A stretch of DNA of 64,000 nucleotides, from NCBI GenBank assembly GCA_947427095.1, contig CANEGO010000001.1, positions 1 to 64,000 of the forward strand, given 5' to 3'. How positions within the stretch are numbered: position 1 is the first letter of the stretch; the number at the start of each line of letters is the position of its first letter. Origin of the DNA: an uncultured Clostridium sp. (GTDB lineage Bacteria; Bacillota_I; Bacilli_A; RF39; UBA660). The notes below the pieces were generated by a model. It made no database searches. It saw nothing but the letters and a program-made list of their open reading frames with translations, and was not told the origin of the DNA. Position numbers and translations under genes: made by a program. This document shows positions 38,318-49,006 of this stretch, in pieces.

Positions 38318-38743
38318 TTAATCACCATTTTGTAACATGTTTAATAAATCGATTTTAAATTTATCTTTATCAGAATTTGCTTTAGATATCATAACACCCT
38401 TATATGCTTCTAGTTCTTGTCTATGACCTTCTGATAAAAGACTTTCTGGTGTTATCGTTTCAAGTATTATAGTTTTACTATTTTCGCAAACTGAATAATG
38501 AAGTATAACCTCACCATGAACCCTAACAAACAAATCATCAGTAGGTAATTTAAGCTCATAATTTTTAGTGTTTTCTATGCTGTTTACACTTATTAGCTTT
38601 CCTAAAAAGTTACCCTCTTTCATTTGTGGATAAAATTCAAAAACTAGTTTTTTATATGCCAGCATATTATATTTTTTTACTGAGCGTTCTAGTTTTCTAA
38701 ATTCATTTTCATTTAAATACTCGAAAATATAAGTTCCTTTCAT
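38318..38743 (-). CDS. hypothetical protein (start set at MKGTYIFEYLNENEF)
   Basis: ORF; upstream extension in ORF track looks non-coding. Confidence 0.65.
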   Translation of the reverse strand: MKGTYIFEYLNENEFRKLERSVKKYNMLAYKKLVFEFYPQMKEGNFLGKLISVNSIENTKNYELKLPTDDLFVRVHGEVILHYSVCENSKTIILETITPESLLSEGHRQELEAYKGVMISKANSDKDKFKIDLLNMLQNGD

Positions 38744-38844
38744 ATTTTTAACCCCCTTCTTTATAATTGGGATACAATATACATTATATATTACCCAATT
38801 GGTACGCCTATTATACCACAGATGACAAAAAATGTCAATTTTAT

Positions 38845-39654
38845 TTACACTTTCTTCTGACAATAAGGACAATAGTAGGTTCCTCGTCCTCCTACTTTTT
38901 CCTTAATAATTGTGGTTCCGCAATCATAGCAAGGCTTATTTTCTCTCATATGAACCTTCAAATGATTTTCAAAAGTTCCTCGCTTGCCATCAATGTTCGG
39001 ATAAGTACCCTTACACTCTAAGGATCTTTCGAAAACAATCTTTGTATTATCAATTATTGATTGCAATTTATTCTTACTCAATTTATCAGCGTAACTTTTT
39101 GGATTTATTTTTGATTCAAAAAGTATTTCATCTGCATATATATTTCCAATGCCAGTAATATAACTCTGATCTAAGAGCATCTTCTTTATATCTGTATGAT
39201 GAGTTTTAAATTTATCCTTTAGATACTTTGACGTAAGGTTGTGGTCTGTATATTCTAATCCTAATTTCTTCTCTTCAAAAAATTTTTCTAAGTCCACTTT
39301 ATCAATGACCTGCATTTTACCAAATAATCTAGGATCATTATAATGAAGAGAAAAATCATCAAAATAGAAAATAACGTAATCATGCTTATCTTTTTTAGCT
39401 TCAAGTGGTAATAAATAAAACCTACCTTCCATTCTAAAATGGATTATCACGTAACTATTATCAAGTTCAAACAACAACCACTTACCACGTCTTTTTACTT
39501 TTCTTATGACTTCATTTTCTATTTTATTAACAAATTCTTCACTTTTATTATAAACTATTTTATCCAAATAAACTTTGACTTTATTAACTTTTTTATTTTC
39601 TATGATTTTACTTAAATCTCTTCTGGTTGTTTCAACTTCTACTAACTCTGGCAT
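38845..39654 (-). CDS. mutM: formamidopyrimidine-DNA glycosylase
   Basis: MPELVEVETTRRDL; C-terminal zinc finger CYDCGTTIIKEKVGGRGTYYCPYCQ. Confidence 0.97.
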   Translation of the reverse strand: MPELVEVETTRRDLSKIIENKKVNKVKVYLDKIVYNKSEEFVNKIENEVIRKVKRRGKWLLFELDNSYVIIHFRMEGRFYLLPLEAKKDKHDYVIFYFDDFSLHYNDPRLFGKMQVIDKVDLEKFFEEKKLGLEYTDHNLTSKYLKDKFKTHHTDIKKMLLDQSYITGIGNIYADEILFESKINPKSYADKLSKNKLQSIIDNTKIVFERSLECKGTYPNIDGKRGTFENHLKVHMRENKPCYDCGTTIIKEKVGGRGTYYCPYCQKKV

Positions 39655-39676
39655 TTTATTATTCCCCTATCAAAAT

Positions 39677-42265
39677 CTATTTAGCTTCATACCAATTATT
39701 TCCGACTTGTATATCAACTTTAAGTGGAACATCTAACTTATATGCATTATCCATGCATCTATCAACTATTTCTCTAATCATCTGTTCTTCTTCATTTACA
39801 ACGTTAAATATAAGTTCATCGTGCACTTGTAAAAGCATTTTACTTTTTACGTTTTTTTCTTTAAATTCTTTATATATATCAATCATAGCCTTCTTTAATA
39901 TATCCGCACTAGAACCTTGAATAGGTGTGTTCAAAGCCATTCTCTCTCCTTGCTGTCTAATCATGTAATTAGTATTACTAAGCTCATCAATTCTTCTTTT
40001 ACGATTCATTATAGTCATAACATAGCCTTTTTCATAAGCATCTTTTATAACACTATCCATGTATACCTTAGTTCCACTGTAAGTTTCAAAATATTTATTT
40101 ATAAACTCTCTTGCCTCTTTAACAGAAATACCCAAATCTTCTGATAAACCAAAACCACTTATCCCATAAAGAATCCCAAAGTTTACCGCCTTAGCTTGTC
40201 TTCTCATAAGGGATGTCACTTCATCTTCTTTAACATTAAATATATCCATTGCTGTACGGGTATGGATATCCATATCTTTTTTAAACGCCTCGATCCAGTT
40301 AGGAACCTTTGAGAAATGGGCGAAAACCCGAAGTTCTATTTGTGAGTAATCACTTGATAAGAGGATACTATCTTTTTCGGCAACAAAGGCTTTTCTAATT
40401 AATTTACCATATGTAGTTCTAACTGGTATATTTTGAAGATTTGGTTCAATTGACGAAAGTCTTCCCGTTCTAGTTAATGTTTGCGTATATATAGTATGAA
40501 TTTTTCCATCCTCTAAGATGTTACCTTCAAGCCCTACTATATATGTACTTTGAAGTTTTGTAAGCATCCGGTGTTCTAACACTAATGGAACCACTGGATG
40601 TCTATCCTTATATTTTTCTAGAATAGTTTTATCAGTAGAATAACCACTTCTAGTTTTCTTACCCGTTCCTATTTTTAATTTTTCAAATAGAATTTCTCCC
40701 AACTGTTTTGGTGATGAAATATTAAATTTTTTGCCAACGAGTTCGTATATTTTATTTGATATTTCCTCAATTTTACAGTCCAGTTCTTTATTCATTTCAT
40801 ATAAAACTGATTTATCAATCCTTATTCCTACATATTCCATTTCCCCTAAAACTATAGACAAAGGCATCTCTATTTCATTAAATAAATAAATACAATCTTC
40901 TTTTTGCATTTCACTTAAAAGTTCGTCTTTTGTTTCAAAAATAAATTTTGCTTTATCAATTACTAACTTTTTTATTGTATCTTCATCTAACACTTTAGCC
41001 TTACTTATAACTTCATAAAAAGAAACATCATAACCAAATTGGTTCGCTAAGTAAGCAACGTCATCTTTGACGTTATAATTAAGCAGATAAGCAGCAACAC
41101 TAGAATCAAAAGAAACGTTTTTTAAATCAAGACCTTGTTTTTTCATTGTAACATAATGTTTTTTCAAATCATACGTATATTTTTCCTTATCATTTATGTA
41201 GTTTAAGACATCATAAATTTTTTCCTTATAAACGTAATAGGCACAATTACCATCAAAAAGCCCCATTCCTAAAACATTTGCTAAATGATAGTTAGATTTA
41301 TCGATTTCAATATAAAACGAAACTGGAAAAGAAATAGATTCGATATCTTTTAAAGATGATACTTCTTTAATATCTATCGCCTCTTTTTTTCTTTTAACTT
41401 TCATATTTTTTAAAAATGAATAAAATTCTAAATTTTCATATATCTTTTTTAACCCCTCTAAATTACCTTTATCAATTAGTGTATCTTCAATACCAAAACC
41501 TAACGGAACCTCTTTATATATCGTAACTAAATCTTTACTTTCAAATGCTTTATCTCGTCCATTGATAAGTTTAGTGGCAACAGCACCCTTAATATATGCA
41601 AGATTATCATATACGTCCTCTAAGGAGCCAAAATCCTGAAGTAACTTTAAAGCTGTTTTTTCTCCGATTCCCTTAACACCTGGAATATTATCCGAAGTAT
41701 CTCCTTGAAGGGCCTTTATATCAATCATTTTATCAGGGGTAAGGCCATATGTTTCAAAAAATGTTTCTTCTGTCATCATTACATAATCTTTTGATTTCAA
41801 CAATTTCATAACAACTTTATCTGTTATTAACTGAAGTAAATCTTTATCGCTACTTACAATTAGTCCTTGGTAATCTGTAGATTTATCAATCATGCGTGCC
41901 ATCGTTCCAACAATATCATCAGCTTCATAATTATCTATCTCAAACCATTTAATACCTAAATTGGTAAGGATTTCCTTTGCAACTGGAAATTGCTCTTTAA
42001 GCTCGTTTGGCATTTCAATCCTACCAGCTTTATAATCTTCATACTTATCATGACGAAAAGTTTTTCCTTTATCAAACGCAACAAGCATGTAAGAAGGATT
42101 TTCATCATTTATAATCTTGTTTATCATATTAACAAAACCGTATAATGCGTTTGTTGGAAAGCCTTTACTATTTTTCATAAAATTTCCTTGATACGCAGTT
42201 GCATAATAACTTCTAAATAATAAATTATTTCCATCAACTAATACTACTTTTTTCATTTTTACCAC
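39677..42265 (-). CDS. polA: DNA polymerase I
   Basis: 5'-3' exonuclease domain, SSDYSQIELRVFAHFS, RRQAKAVNFGILYGIS, LQVHDELIFNV. Confidence 0.98.
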   Translation of the reverse strand: MVKMKKVVLVDGNNLLFRSYYATAYQGNFMKNSKGFPTNALYGFVNMINKIINDENPSYMLVAFDKGKTFRHDKYEDYKAGRIEMPNELKEQFPVAKEILTNLGIKWFEIDNYEADDIVGTMARMIDKSTDYQGLIVSSDKDLLQLITDKVVMKLLKSKDYVMMTEETFFETYGLTPDKMIDIKALQGDTSDNIPGVKGIGEKTALKLLQDFGSLEDVYDNLAYIKGAVATKLINGRDKAFESKDLVTIYKEVPLGFGIEDTLIDKGNLEGLKKIYENLEFYSFLKNMKVKRKKEAIDIKEVSSLKDIESISFPVSFYIEIDKSNYHLANVLGMGLFDGNCAYYVYKEKIYDVLNYINDKEKYTYDLKKHYVTMKKQGLDLKNVSFDSSVAAYLLNYNVKDDVAYLANQFGYDVSFYEVISKAKVLDEDTIKKLVIDKAKFIFETKDELLSEMQKEDCIYLFNEIEMPLSIVLGEMEYVGIRIDKSVLYEMNKELDCKIEEISNKIYELVGKKFNISSPKQLGEILFEKLKIGTGKKTRSGYSTDKTILEKYKDRHPVVPLVLEHRMLTKLQSTYIVGLEGNILEDGKIHTIYTQTLTRTGRLSSIEPNLQNIPVRTTYGKLIRKAFVAEKDSILLSSDYSQIELRVFAHFSKVPNWIEAFKKDMDIHTRTAMDIFNVKEDEVTSLMRRQAKAVNFGILYGISGFGLSEDLGISVKEAREFINKYFETYSGTKVYMDSVIKDAYEKGYVMTIMNRKRRIDELSNTNYMIRQQGERMALNTPIQGSSADILKKAMIDIYKEFKEKNVKSKMLLQVHDELIFNVVNEEEQMIREIVDRCMDNAYKLDVPLKVDIQVGNNWYEAK

Positions 42266-42288
42266 CTATGTTTATTATAACATCTAAA

Positions 42289-42314
42289 AAAGAGTTTTAA
42301 TAAACTCTTTTTTA
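42289..42314 (-). terminator. intrinsic terminator between ORF 42312 and polA
   Basis: AAAAAAGAGTTT-N-AACTCTTTTTT. Confidence 0.7.
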
Positions 42315-43541
42315 AATTTGTGTATTATTTTGATTATTATTTGACCATAACGAAGTATGACCACCATTAAAATCATTATTATTTTGTTTTTCTATGGATG
42401 CGTTTACATTATCATTCTGATCTAAAGTAACGTTTTGATTAATATTATTTTGACTATTTAATGTTTCACTTAGATTTTGGTTATTAACGGTTGAAGTATA
42501 AGTATAATTAGTTTGAGCTTGCTCATTAAAACCCTGTACTCCTTCTTCATTGTTTAATGTTTCAACCACATTATTAACAGAATTATTTAAAATATTTTCT
42601 TGTAAAGGACTGTTTGTCATGCTAGTTAAAGCATCATTTGAATTAATGTCATTAATTGGAACGTTATAATTATTTTGTAAATTAGCACCATAATCAGGTG
42701 TATTATCAAATGTACTGTTTAAACTACCGTTTGGTTCTACATTATTATCAAACATTGGAGCTTGATACATACCATCCGTTTTAGCCATATTTACAGAATT
42801 TCCTTCTGGTTCCACCTCTAACTTAGTAACATCTCCATTAAAAGTGCTACCATAACTTAATGGCTCCGATCTAATTTCATTAACCTCATTTAGATCGTTA
42901 ACACTATTATTTGTAACAGTATTATCCTGAATCGGCATAACAGGCGCTGCCCCTATTCCGGCTAAATTAGTAAAATCGTTTACACTCCCATCTAGCCCAC
43001 CAATACTTATGTTTGTTTTTTCCAAATCTACGTTTTCTACATCACTATTTTGTAACGTGTTAACATTATTTATAGTAGCATCATTTATACTACTAGCTTG
43101 AGTATTTTCATTTGCATAAATATCCTCTTGTATTGGATTAGCATTTTTGGAAAAAGCTAACATTGGAAAAAATACTATTGGTAAAAATATCATTCCGATT
43201 GTGTATCCAGTGTCTTTTCCAAACTTTTTAGCAACCGCATCATATATTACATACATTGCGTATATATTTGCTAATGGAACACAAAGTAAAAGTATGTACC
43301 ACCACTGTTTTTCCGCTATTTCGCAACATAAAACGTATACGTTATAAAACGGTACAATAGCAGCCCATCCTGGTTTTCCCAATTTTTTAAACACTTTCCA
43401 CATGGAAATAATCATAAGCACAGAAGCCGCCATAGCAATTATCCATACGATTATCATAAATATTAACATTCCACCAACCAAACCGGAAGCAGAAGCCGCA
43501 TTATAACCATAAGACGTATCAACATAATAACTTGTATCCAT
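42312..43541 (-). CDS. membrane protein (DUF5684-like) with Asn/Gln-rich C-terminal domain
   Basis: MWKVFKKLGKPGWAAIVPFYNVYVLCEIA-type membrane region; low-complexity N-rich tail. Confidence 0.75.
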   Translation of the reverse strand: MDTSYYVDTSYGYNAASASGLVGGMLIFMIIVWIIAMAASVLMIISMWKVFKKLGKPGWAAIVPFYNVYVLCCEIAEKQWWYILLLCVPLANIYAMYVIYDAVAKKFGKDTGYTIGMIFLPIVFFPMLAFSKNANPIQEDIYANENTQASSINDATINNVNTLQNSDVENVDLEKTNISIGGLDGSVNDFTNLAGIGAAPVMPIQDNTVTNNSVNDLNEVNEIRSEPLSYGSTFNGDVTKLEVEPEGNSVNMAKTDGMYQAPMFDNNVEPNGSLNSTFDNTPDYGANLQNNYNVPINDINSNDALTSMTNSPLQENILNNSVNNVVETLNNEEGVQGFNEQAQTNYTYTSTVNNQNLSETLNSQNNINQNVTLDQNDNVNASIEKQNNNDFNGGHTSLWSNNNQNNTQI

Positions 43542-43650
43542 TTTTATCCCTCCTATTTTATTTAATTATATAATTTTTAAAAGCTATTATCAATAAAATA
43601 ATGTATAATTTACCATTATTTACAAAAAATATACTGAAAGGGATGAAAAA

Positions 43651-43860
43651 ATGAATAACATTAGCATAAGAGAGTACATAACCAGTAGTTTTAAAGGTGA
43701 TAATGAAAATGAGATAAAAGAATCAATTGAAGATTCAATTAAAGAGGGATTAGAAGAAGCTTTACCTGGTCTTGGTGTATTTATGGAAATAATATGGAAA
43801 AACGCTTCCGAAGACTTAAAAAAAGAGCTTTTAGATATTCTAAAAACTCATTTGAATTAA
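43651..43860 (+). CDS. small hypothetical protein
   Basis: 69 aa ORF with GAAAGGG RBS, TATAAT upstream. Confidence 0.55.
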   Translation: MNNISIREYITSSFKGDNENEIKESIEDSIKEGLEEALPGLGVFMEIIWKNASEDLKKELLDILKTHLN

Positions 43861-46226
43861 TTATCTCTTAAAGTTGCTGGAATACTTTCAGTAACTTTTT
43901 TTATTATGTTATTAAAGCTTTCCATAACTTCTTCTTCTGTTAATGTTTTTTTATCATCTTGGAAATATAACGAGAATGCTAAAGATTTTTTACCTACACC
44001 TACGTTATCACCAACATAAATATCAAATAACTCTTGATTTATAAGGTTTCTTCCACCTGCTTTTTTAATTTCTTTCATTACGCTTTCAACCGTCACATTA
44101 TTATCAACGATAAATGCAACGTCCTTTTTAACGATAGGATACTTAGGGATTTCTTTAAATGACATTCTGGTTCCTCTATTAGAAAGTAACTTAGTTAAGT
44201 TAAGTTCAAATACGTATACGTCGTCTTTTATTACGTTTGGATGAAGTTTACCAATAACTCCAACTTTTTTACCTTGCATAAGTATGCTTGCACTTTGTCC
44301 TGGATGTAGTTCTTCTGGAACATCACTAACATTTAAACTATATCTTCCGTTATATCCTAAGTAATCTAGTAGTTCTTCTAAAACACCCTTAATTGTATAA
44401 AAATCTACTTTAGTATTATTAATATCTAAATAATAATCTCCAGTCATTAAAACAGCAAGCTTTAAATCTTCTTTATAACAATCATTTTCTTTGTAGAAAC
44501 CTTTACCTACTTCAAATATAGAAATATCACTATTGTTGCGTGCTTTATTATATAAATAAATTTCTTTTAATGAATAAAGAAGGCTATATCTTAAAGTATT
44601 TCTATCTTCACTCATTGGATCATTTAAAGTTATTTCCGTAAAATCTTCAGTAGTAAATTTATGTGCTTCAGAGTTAGGTATAAGACTATAACTTAAAGTT
44701 TCGTTTAAACCTAAGTTTATTAATTTGTTTTTTATTTCCCTTTTAGTTCTATCAAAATGACTATTAACTAGTTTTAAAACCGGAAGTTTACCCTTAATAT
44801 TATCCATTCCGTAAATTCTTCCAACTTCTTCGATTAAGTCTTCAACGATTGAAATATCAAGTCTTCTTGTTGGAACCGTAACAGTTAGATAATCATCCTT
44901 ATCTTCTACTTTAAATGCTAGTGATTTTAGTATTTCTATAACTTCATTTTTTGGAATACTTATTCCCAAAACCTTATCTATTTTTTCTAACTTAATATCA
45001 ATTACTTTTTCATTCTTACTTGTTTTATCATATTTAACCATGCCATCTAATACAGTTCCACAAGCATATTTTTCAAGCAAAGCACAACTTCTTTCAATAG
45101 CCATGTAAGTTCTATTTGGATCAAGACCTTTTTCAAACCTATTAGATGCTTCACTTCTAAGTATCTTCTTAGATGTTCTTCTTATTTTAACTTTATCAAA
45201 TATAGCAGATTCAATTATTATATCCGTTGTAGAAGGTTCTACCTCGGTAGATAATCCTCCCATAACACCTGCTAAGCCTACTGCTTTTTCTTTGTCTGAT
45301 ATTACTATATCATCAGTTGTTAACGTTCTTTCTATACCATCTAAAGTAGTTAGTTTTTCACCATCATTTGCATTTCTAACAATTAAAGTATCACCAAGTG
45401 ATTTAGCATCGTAATAATGAAGTGGTTGACCTGTTTCAAGCATAACGTAGTTTGATATATCAACAACGTTGTTTATTGGTCTAATACCTGATGCAATAAG
45501 CCTTTCTTTAATAAAATCAGGGCTTTCTTTTATAACAACGTTCTTAACTTTTTTAGCTAAAAATATAGGACAATCACCAGTTTTTACTTCAACTTTAAAT
45601 TCATCATTAACATTTTCATCATTATGTGTATAACTTAAATCAATTTCTTTTACATCTTTTTTATATATTGCACCTAATTCATAAGCCATACCTAAGATGC
45701 TAAGTAAATCACCTCTATTAGAAGTAAGTTCAAAATCAATTACTTCATCATCTAGGTTTAATGCTTTTATAGCATCAGTACCAATTTCAGCATTATCTGG
45801 TAATTCATGAATTCCGGTTTTATCTTTTTCTTCTAAGAATTTATTATCAAGACCTAGTTCCGCTTTAGAGCAAAGCATTCCATTTGATTCTACGCCTCTT
45901 ATCATTCCTTTTTTTATTTCACCACCAGGTAAAATAGCGCCAGCAAGTGCAACTACTACTTTGATACCGCATCTTACGTTAGGAGCACCACATACGATGT
46001 TTAAAACTTCACTTCCAACGTTTACCATGCAAACATGTAAATGATCGCTATCAGGATGATTAGTGCACTCTATTACCTCACCTACAACTAGGTTTGTACA
46101 ATTAATTAGTTTTCCAGCATAATCATATTCATTACCAACACTTGTCATATCTTCAGCAATTTGTTCTACCTTCAAGTCTTCTGGTAAATCTATATAATCA
46201 CTAACAAATCTTCTAGATAATTTCAT
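43857..46226 (-). CDS. pheT: phenylalanyl-tRNA synthetase beta subunit
   Basis: tRNA-binding N-terminal domain and B3/B4, B5 domains; adjacent to pheS. Confidence 0.97.
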   Translation of the reverse strand: MKLSRRFVSDYIDLPEDLKVEQIAEDMTSVGNEYDYAGKLINCTNLVVGEVIECTNHPDSDHLHVCMVNVGSEVLNIVCGAPNVRCGIKVVVALAGAILPGGEIKKGMIRGVESNGMLCSKAELGLDNKFLEEKDKTGIHELPDNAEIGTDAIKALNLDDEVIDFELTSNRGDLLSILGMAYELGAIYKKDVKEIDLSYTHNDENVNDEFKVEVKTGDCPIFLAKKVKNVVIKESPDFIKERLIASGIRPINNVVDISNYVMLETGQPLHYYDAKSLGDTLIVRNANDGEKLTTLDGIERTLTTDDIVISDKEKAVGLAGVMGGLSTEVEPSTTDIIIESAIFDKVKIRRTSKKILRSEASNRFEKGLDPNRTYMAIERSCALLEKYACGTVLDGMVKYDKTSKNEKVIDIKLEKIDKVLGISIPKNEVIEILKSLAFKVEDKDDYLTVTVPTRRLDISIVEDLIEEVGRIYGMDNIKGKLPVLKLVNSHFDRTKREIKNKLINLGLNETLSYSLIPNSEAHKFTTEDFTEITLNDPMSEDRNTLRYSLLYSLKEIYLYNKARNNSDISIFEVGKGFYKENDCYKEDLKLAVLMTGDYYLDINNTKVDFYTIKGVLEELLDYLGYNGRYSLNVSDVPEELHPGQSASILMQGKKVGVIGKLHPNVIKDDVYVFELNLTKLLSNRGTRMSFKEIPKYPIVKKDVAFIVDNNVTVESVMKEIKKAGGRNLINQELFDIYVGDNVGVGKKSLAFSLYFQDDKKTLTEEEVMESFNNIIKKVTESIPATLRDN

Positions 46227-47275
46227 TATTCATCATCCTTTCTATCAAATTGGGTTAAGAACCTAATATCATTTTGATATATCGTTCTAATATCAGTTAT
46301 TCCATATTTAAACATGGCAAATCTATCCATTCCGGTACCAAATGCGAAGCCTTGGTACTTAGTGCTGTCATACCCACTCATCTCTAAAACGTTTGGATGA
46401 ACCATTCCAGCACCTAGTACTTCTATCCAACCAGTCCCCTTACATAATGGGCAACCTTTTCCACCACATTTAAAGCAAGTTACGTCAACTTCTACTGATG
46501 GTTCTGTAAATGGGAAGTAACTCGGTCTAAATCTTACCTTAGTTTTTTCACCTAATATTGTTTTACAAAATAACTCTAGTGTTCCTTTTAAATCTGCCAT
46601 TGAAACATCTTCATCTATTACAAGTCCTTCTATTTGCATGAATTGATGTGAATGGGTTGCATCTTCATCTCTTCTGTATACTTTTCCAGGGCAAACTATT
46701 CTAAGTGGTCCCTTATCTTTATTTTCTTCCATCGCACGAACTTGTGCAGTAGATGTTTGGCTTCTTAATAAATAGTTTTCAAACTCATCTTTTAAATAAA
46801 ACGTATCTTGCGCATCTCTTGCAGCATGTCCCTTTGGTAAATTTAATTTTTGGAAACAGTTTTCATCACTTTCAATTTCAGGCCCATCATAAATTGTATA
46901 TCCCATTGACAAGAATAAATCTTCAAACTTTTCTTCTATTCTAGTCATAGGGTGTTTAGAACCACGTTTTATTCTTTTACTTGGTACTGTTACGTCTATC
47001 TTTTCACTTTCTAATTTTCTATTCAACTCTGCAGTTTCCAACTCTTTTTTCTTTTCTTCCAAAGAATTAGTAACAAGACACCTTACCTCGTTAACAAGCA
47101 TACCAAACTCTTTTTTTTGCTCACTTGGAATATCTTTCATCATTTTAGAAAGCTCTGTTATCTTACCTTGTTTACCTAGATATTCTACCCTTATATCATT
47201 TAAAGTCTTCATATCGTTAATTGTTAAAACGTCTTTTTCAAAAGCTTCTTTAATTACGTTTACTTTTTCATTCAT
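46226..47275 (-). CDS. pheS: phenylalanyl-tRNA synthetase alpha subunit
   Basis: GSKHPMTRIEEKFEDLFLSMGY; RIVCPGKVYRRDEDATHSHQFMQIEGL; FAFGTGMDRFAMFKYGI. Confidence 0.98.
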   Translation of the reverse strand: MNEKVNVIKEAFEKDVLTINDMKTLNDIRVEYLGKQGKITELSKMMKDIPSEQKKEFGMLVNEVRCLVTNSLEEKKKELETAELNRKLESEKIDVTVPSKRIKRGSKHPMTRIEEKFEDLFLSMGYTIYDGPEIESDENCFQKLNLPKGHAARDAQDTFYLKDEFENYLLRSQTSTAQVRAMEENKDKGPLRIVCPGKVYRRDEDATHSHQFMQIEGLVIDEDVSMADLKGTLELFCKTILGEKTKVRFRPSYFPFTEPSVEVDVTCFKCGGKGCPLCKGTGWIEVLGAGMVHPNVLEMSGYDSTKYQGFAFGTGMDRFAMFKYGITDIRTIYQNDIRFLTQFDRKDDE

Positions 47276-47293
47276 AGCATTTCCTCCTCTACT

Positions 47294-47515
47294 AAAAAAA
47301 ATCTATGATAACAAGGGCGAAAATATTTTCCGTGGTACCACCTTGCTTCATAGATTTCTATGCACTTTATTTTCTTGTAACGTAAGATATACGTGATAAC
47401 TTTAGGTTATCCAGCTCCAAAGCGAATTCATAAGATATTACTATTAGTTTCCACCAGCCACTAATTCTCTATAAGCTTTTTTCTTATTACTACTCTTCTT
47501 CACTGCCTTTAACTA
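47294..47515 (-). ncRNA. T-box riboswitch leader (Phe; specifier UUC at 47424-47426)
   Basis: GCAAGGTGGTACCACGG (T-box), GAATTCGCTTTGGAGCT specifier region, AGTGGCTGG stem I motif, terminator CTATGA..TCATAG-ATTTTTTTT. Confidence 0.95.
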
Positions 47516-47521
47516 AAATTT

Positions 47522-47549
47522 ATTATACCATATTAAAAGCCTTTGTCAA
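47522..47549 (-). promoter_or_regulatory. promoter of pheST T-box transcript
   Basis: TTGACA-16 nt-TATAAT. Confidence 0.85.
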
Positions 47550-47624
47550 ATATTAACTTGGACTGTTTAATAGCCTTTTTAATAGCTATAGATTATCTTA
47601 CAAACAAAAAAACGATTTAATTTT

Positions 47625-48299
47625 TTATAAATCATTTTTTACTTTCTTTACATCACTAATATTTCCAGCTGTATCCACCACTCTTACATATTTTATATTA
47701 AATAATTCTTTATTTATGGTAGCTGATTTTCCAGAAATATTTTCTTCTTCCCAATTAATACCATCATAAGAATACTGAATACTTGATAAACCCGTATTAT
47801 CCGATGCTAAAATACTTAATTTATCAAAATTAACATCAATTTTTAACGTAGGGGTTTCCTTGTCTATTTTAACTAATGCTTCATATACATAGCTTTGATA
47901 ACCTTTTTCGTTTTCCACTTTAACGTATACTGTCTTATTCATGGTTTTAGTAAACAGTAACTTAATATTAGCCTCTTTACCATAATTGGCCTCGTAAACA
48001 TCATCATACCAAGTCTTTTTATCATACGAGTAATAAACTTTATCTATTTTATACATACTTTCTGCAAAAACAGTTAAAACGACATCCTCATTAACTAACC
48101 TATCACCACTAGAATTAATAACCATTGTTATAACAGGATAATAACTACTATTAGCGTTTTGATTTAAGTCTTTAGACATCTTATTTAGACTAGCCTTTAT
48201 TTTATTAGTTGTTCCACTAATGAATAAGAAATAACTAGTTAAGATTATAAACATTGAAAGTAGAAATAAAACTAAAATATTTTTCTTATCCTTCTTCAT
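47625..48299 (-). CDS. secreted/membrane-anchored protein with Ig-like region, hypothetical
   Basis: N-terminal TM; VYYSYDKKTWYDDVYEANYGKEANIKLLFTKTMNKTVYVKVENEKG repeats. Confidence 0.7.
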   Translation of the reverse strand: MKKDKKNILVLFLLSMFIILTSYFLFISGTTNKIKASLNKMSKDLNQNANSSYYPVITMVINSSGDRLVNEDVVLTVFAESMYKIDKVYYSYDKKTWYDDVYEANYGKEANIKLLFTKTMNKTVYVKVENEKGYQSYVYEALVKIDKETPTLKIDVNFDKLSILASDNTGLSSIQYSYDGINWEEENISGKSATINKELFNIKYVRVVDTAGNISDVKKVKNDL

Positions 48300-48341
48300 A
48301 AAAGCCCTCCTAGTCTAATACAATTATACTTTCTTTTTACT

Positions 48342-48369
48342 AAAAAAACAATAACTTTATTGTTATTGT
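48342..48369 (-). terminator. intrinsic terminator downstream of frr
   Basis: ACAATAAC-aataaa-GTTATTGT-TTTTTT on minus strand. Confidence 0.75.
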
Positions 48370-48374
48370 TTTTG

Positions 48375-48920
48375 TTATATTTCCATAAGCTCGTTTTCCT
48401 TTGTTTTTAACTTATCATCTACTATTTTATTATAATTAGCAATTAAATCTTGAACATCTTCCATCGCTCTTTTTTGATTATCTTCAGGTATTTCCAATTT
48501 TTTAATGTCACCATTAGCATCCTGTCTTATGTTTCTAAGCGCTATTTTAGCATCTTCCGCTAAAGACTTAGCTTCTTTTACGTATTCCTTTCTTCTTTCC
48601 TCGGTAAGCTCTGGAATAACAAGCATAACCGTTTCTCCATTATTATTAGGTGTAAGACCAATATTAGCTTCAAATATAGCCTTTTCTATTGCTCCTATAC
48701 TACTTCTATCAAATGGTTTAATAACAAGTTTTCTAGCTTCTGGAACCGATATTGTAGCAAGTTGGATAAGTGGCGTTGGGGCTCCATAATACTCAACTGT
48801 TACTTTATCTAAGATTTTTGGATTAGCACGGCCTGCACGAACGTTTAAAAATCTATTTTCCATAATCTGGATTGCTTTTTGCATCTTATCTTCAGTTTCT
48901 AATAAAATATCGTCAGTCAT
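48375..48920 (-). CDS. frr: ribosome recycling factor
   Basis: NVRAGRANPKILDKVTVEYYGAPTPLIQLATISVPEARKL. Confidence 0.98.
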   Translation of the reverse strand: MTDDILLETEDKMQKAIQIMENRFLNVRAGRANPKILDKVTVEYYGAPTPLIQLATISVPEARKLVIKPFDRSSIGAIEKAIFEANIGLTPNNNGETVMLVIPELTEERRKEYVKEAKSLAEDAKIALRNIRQDANGDIKKLEIPEDNQKRAMEDVQDLIANYNKIVDDKLKTKENELMEI

Positions 48921-49006
48921 TATATCCCTCTTTCATAAATATATTATAAATAAAAAAAGACTTTGTGACAAGCCTTTTTAATCAATAAACTAACTTATTA
49001 AAATAA

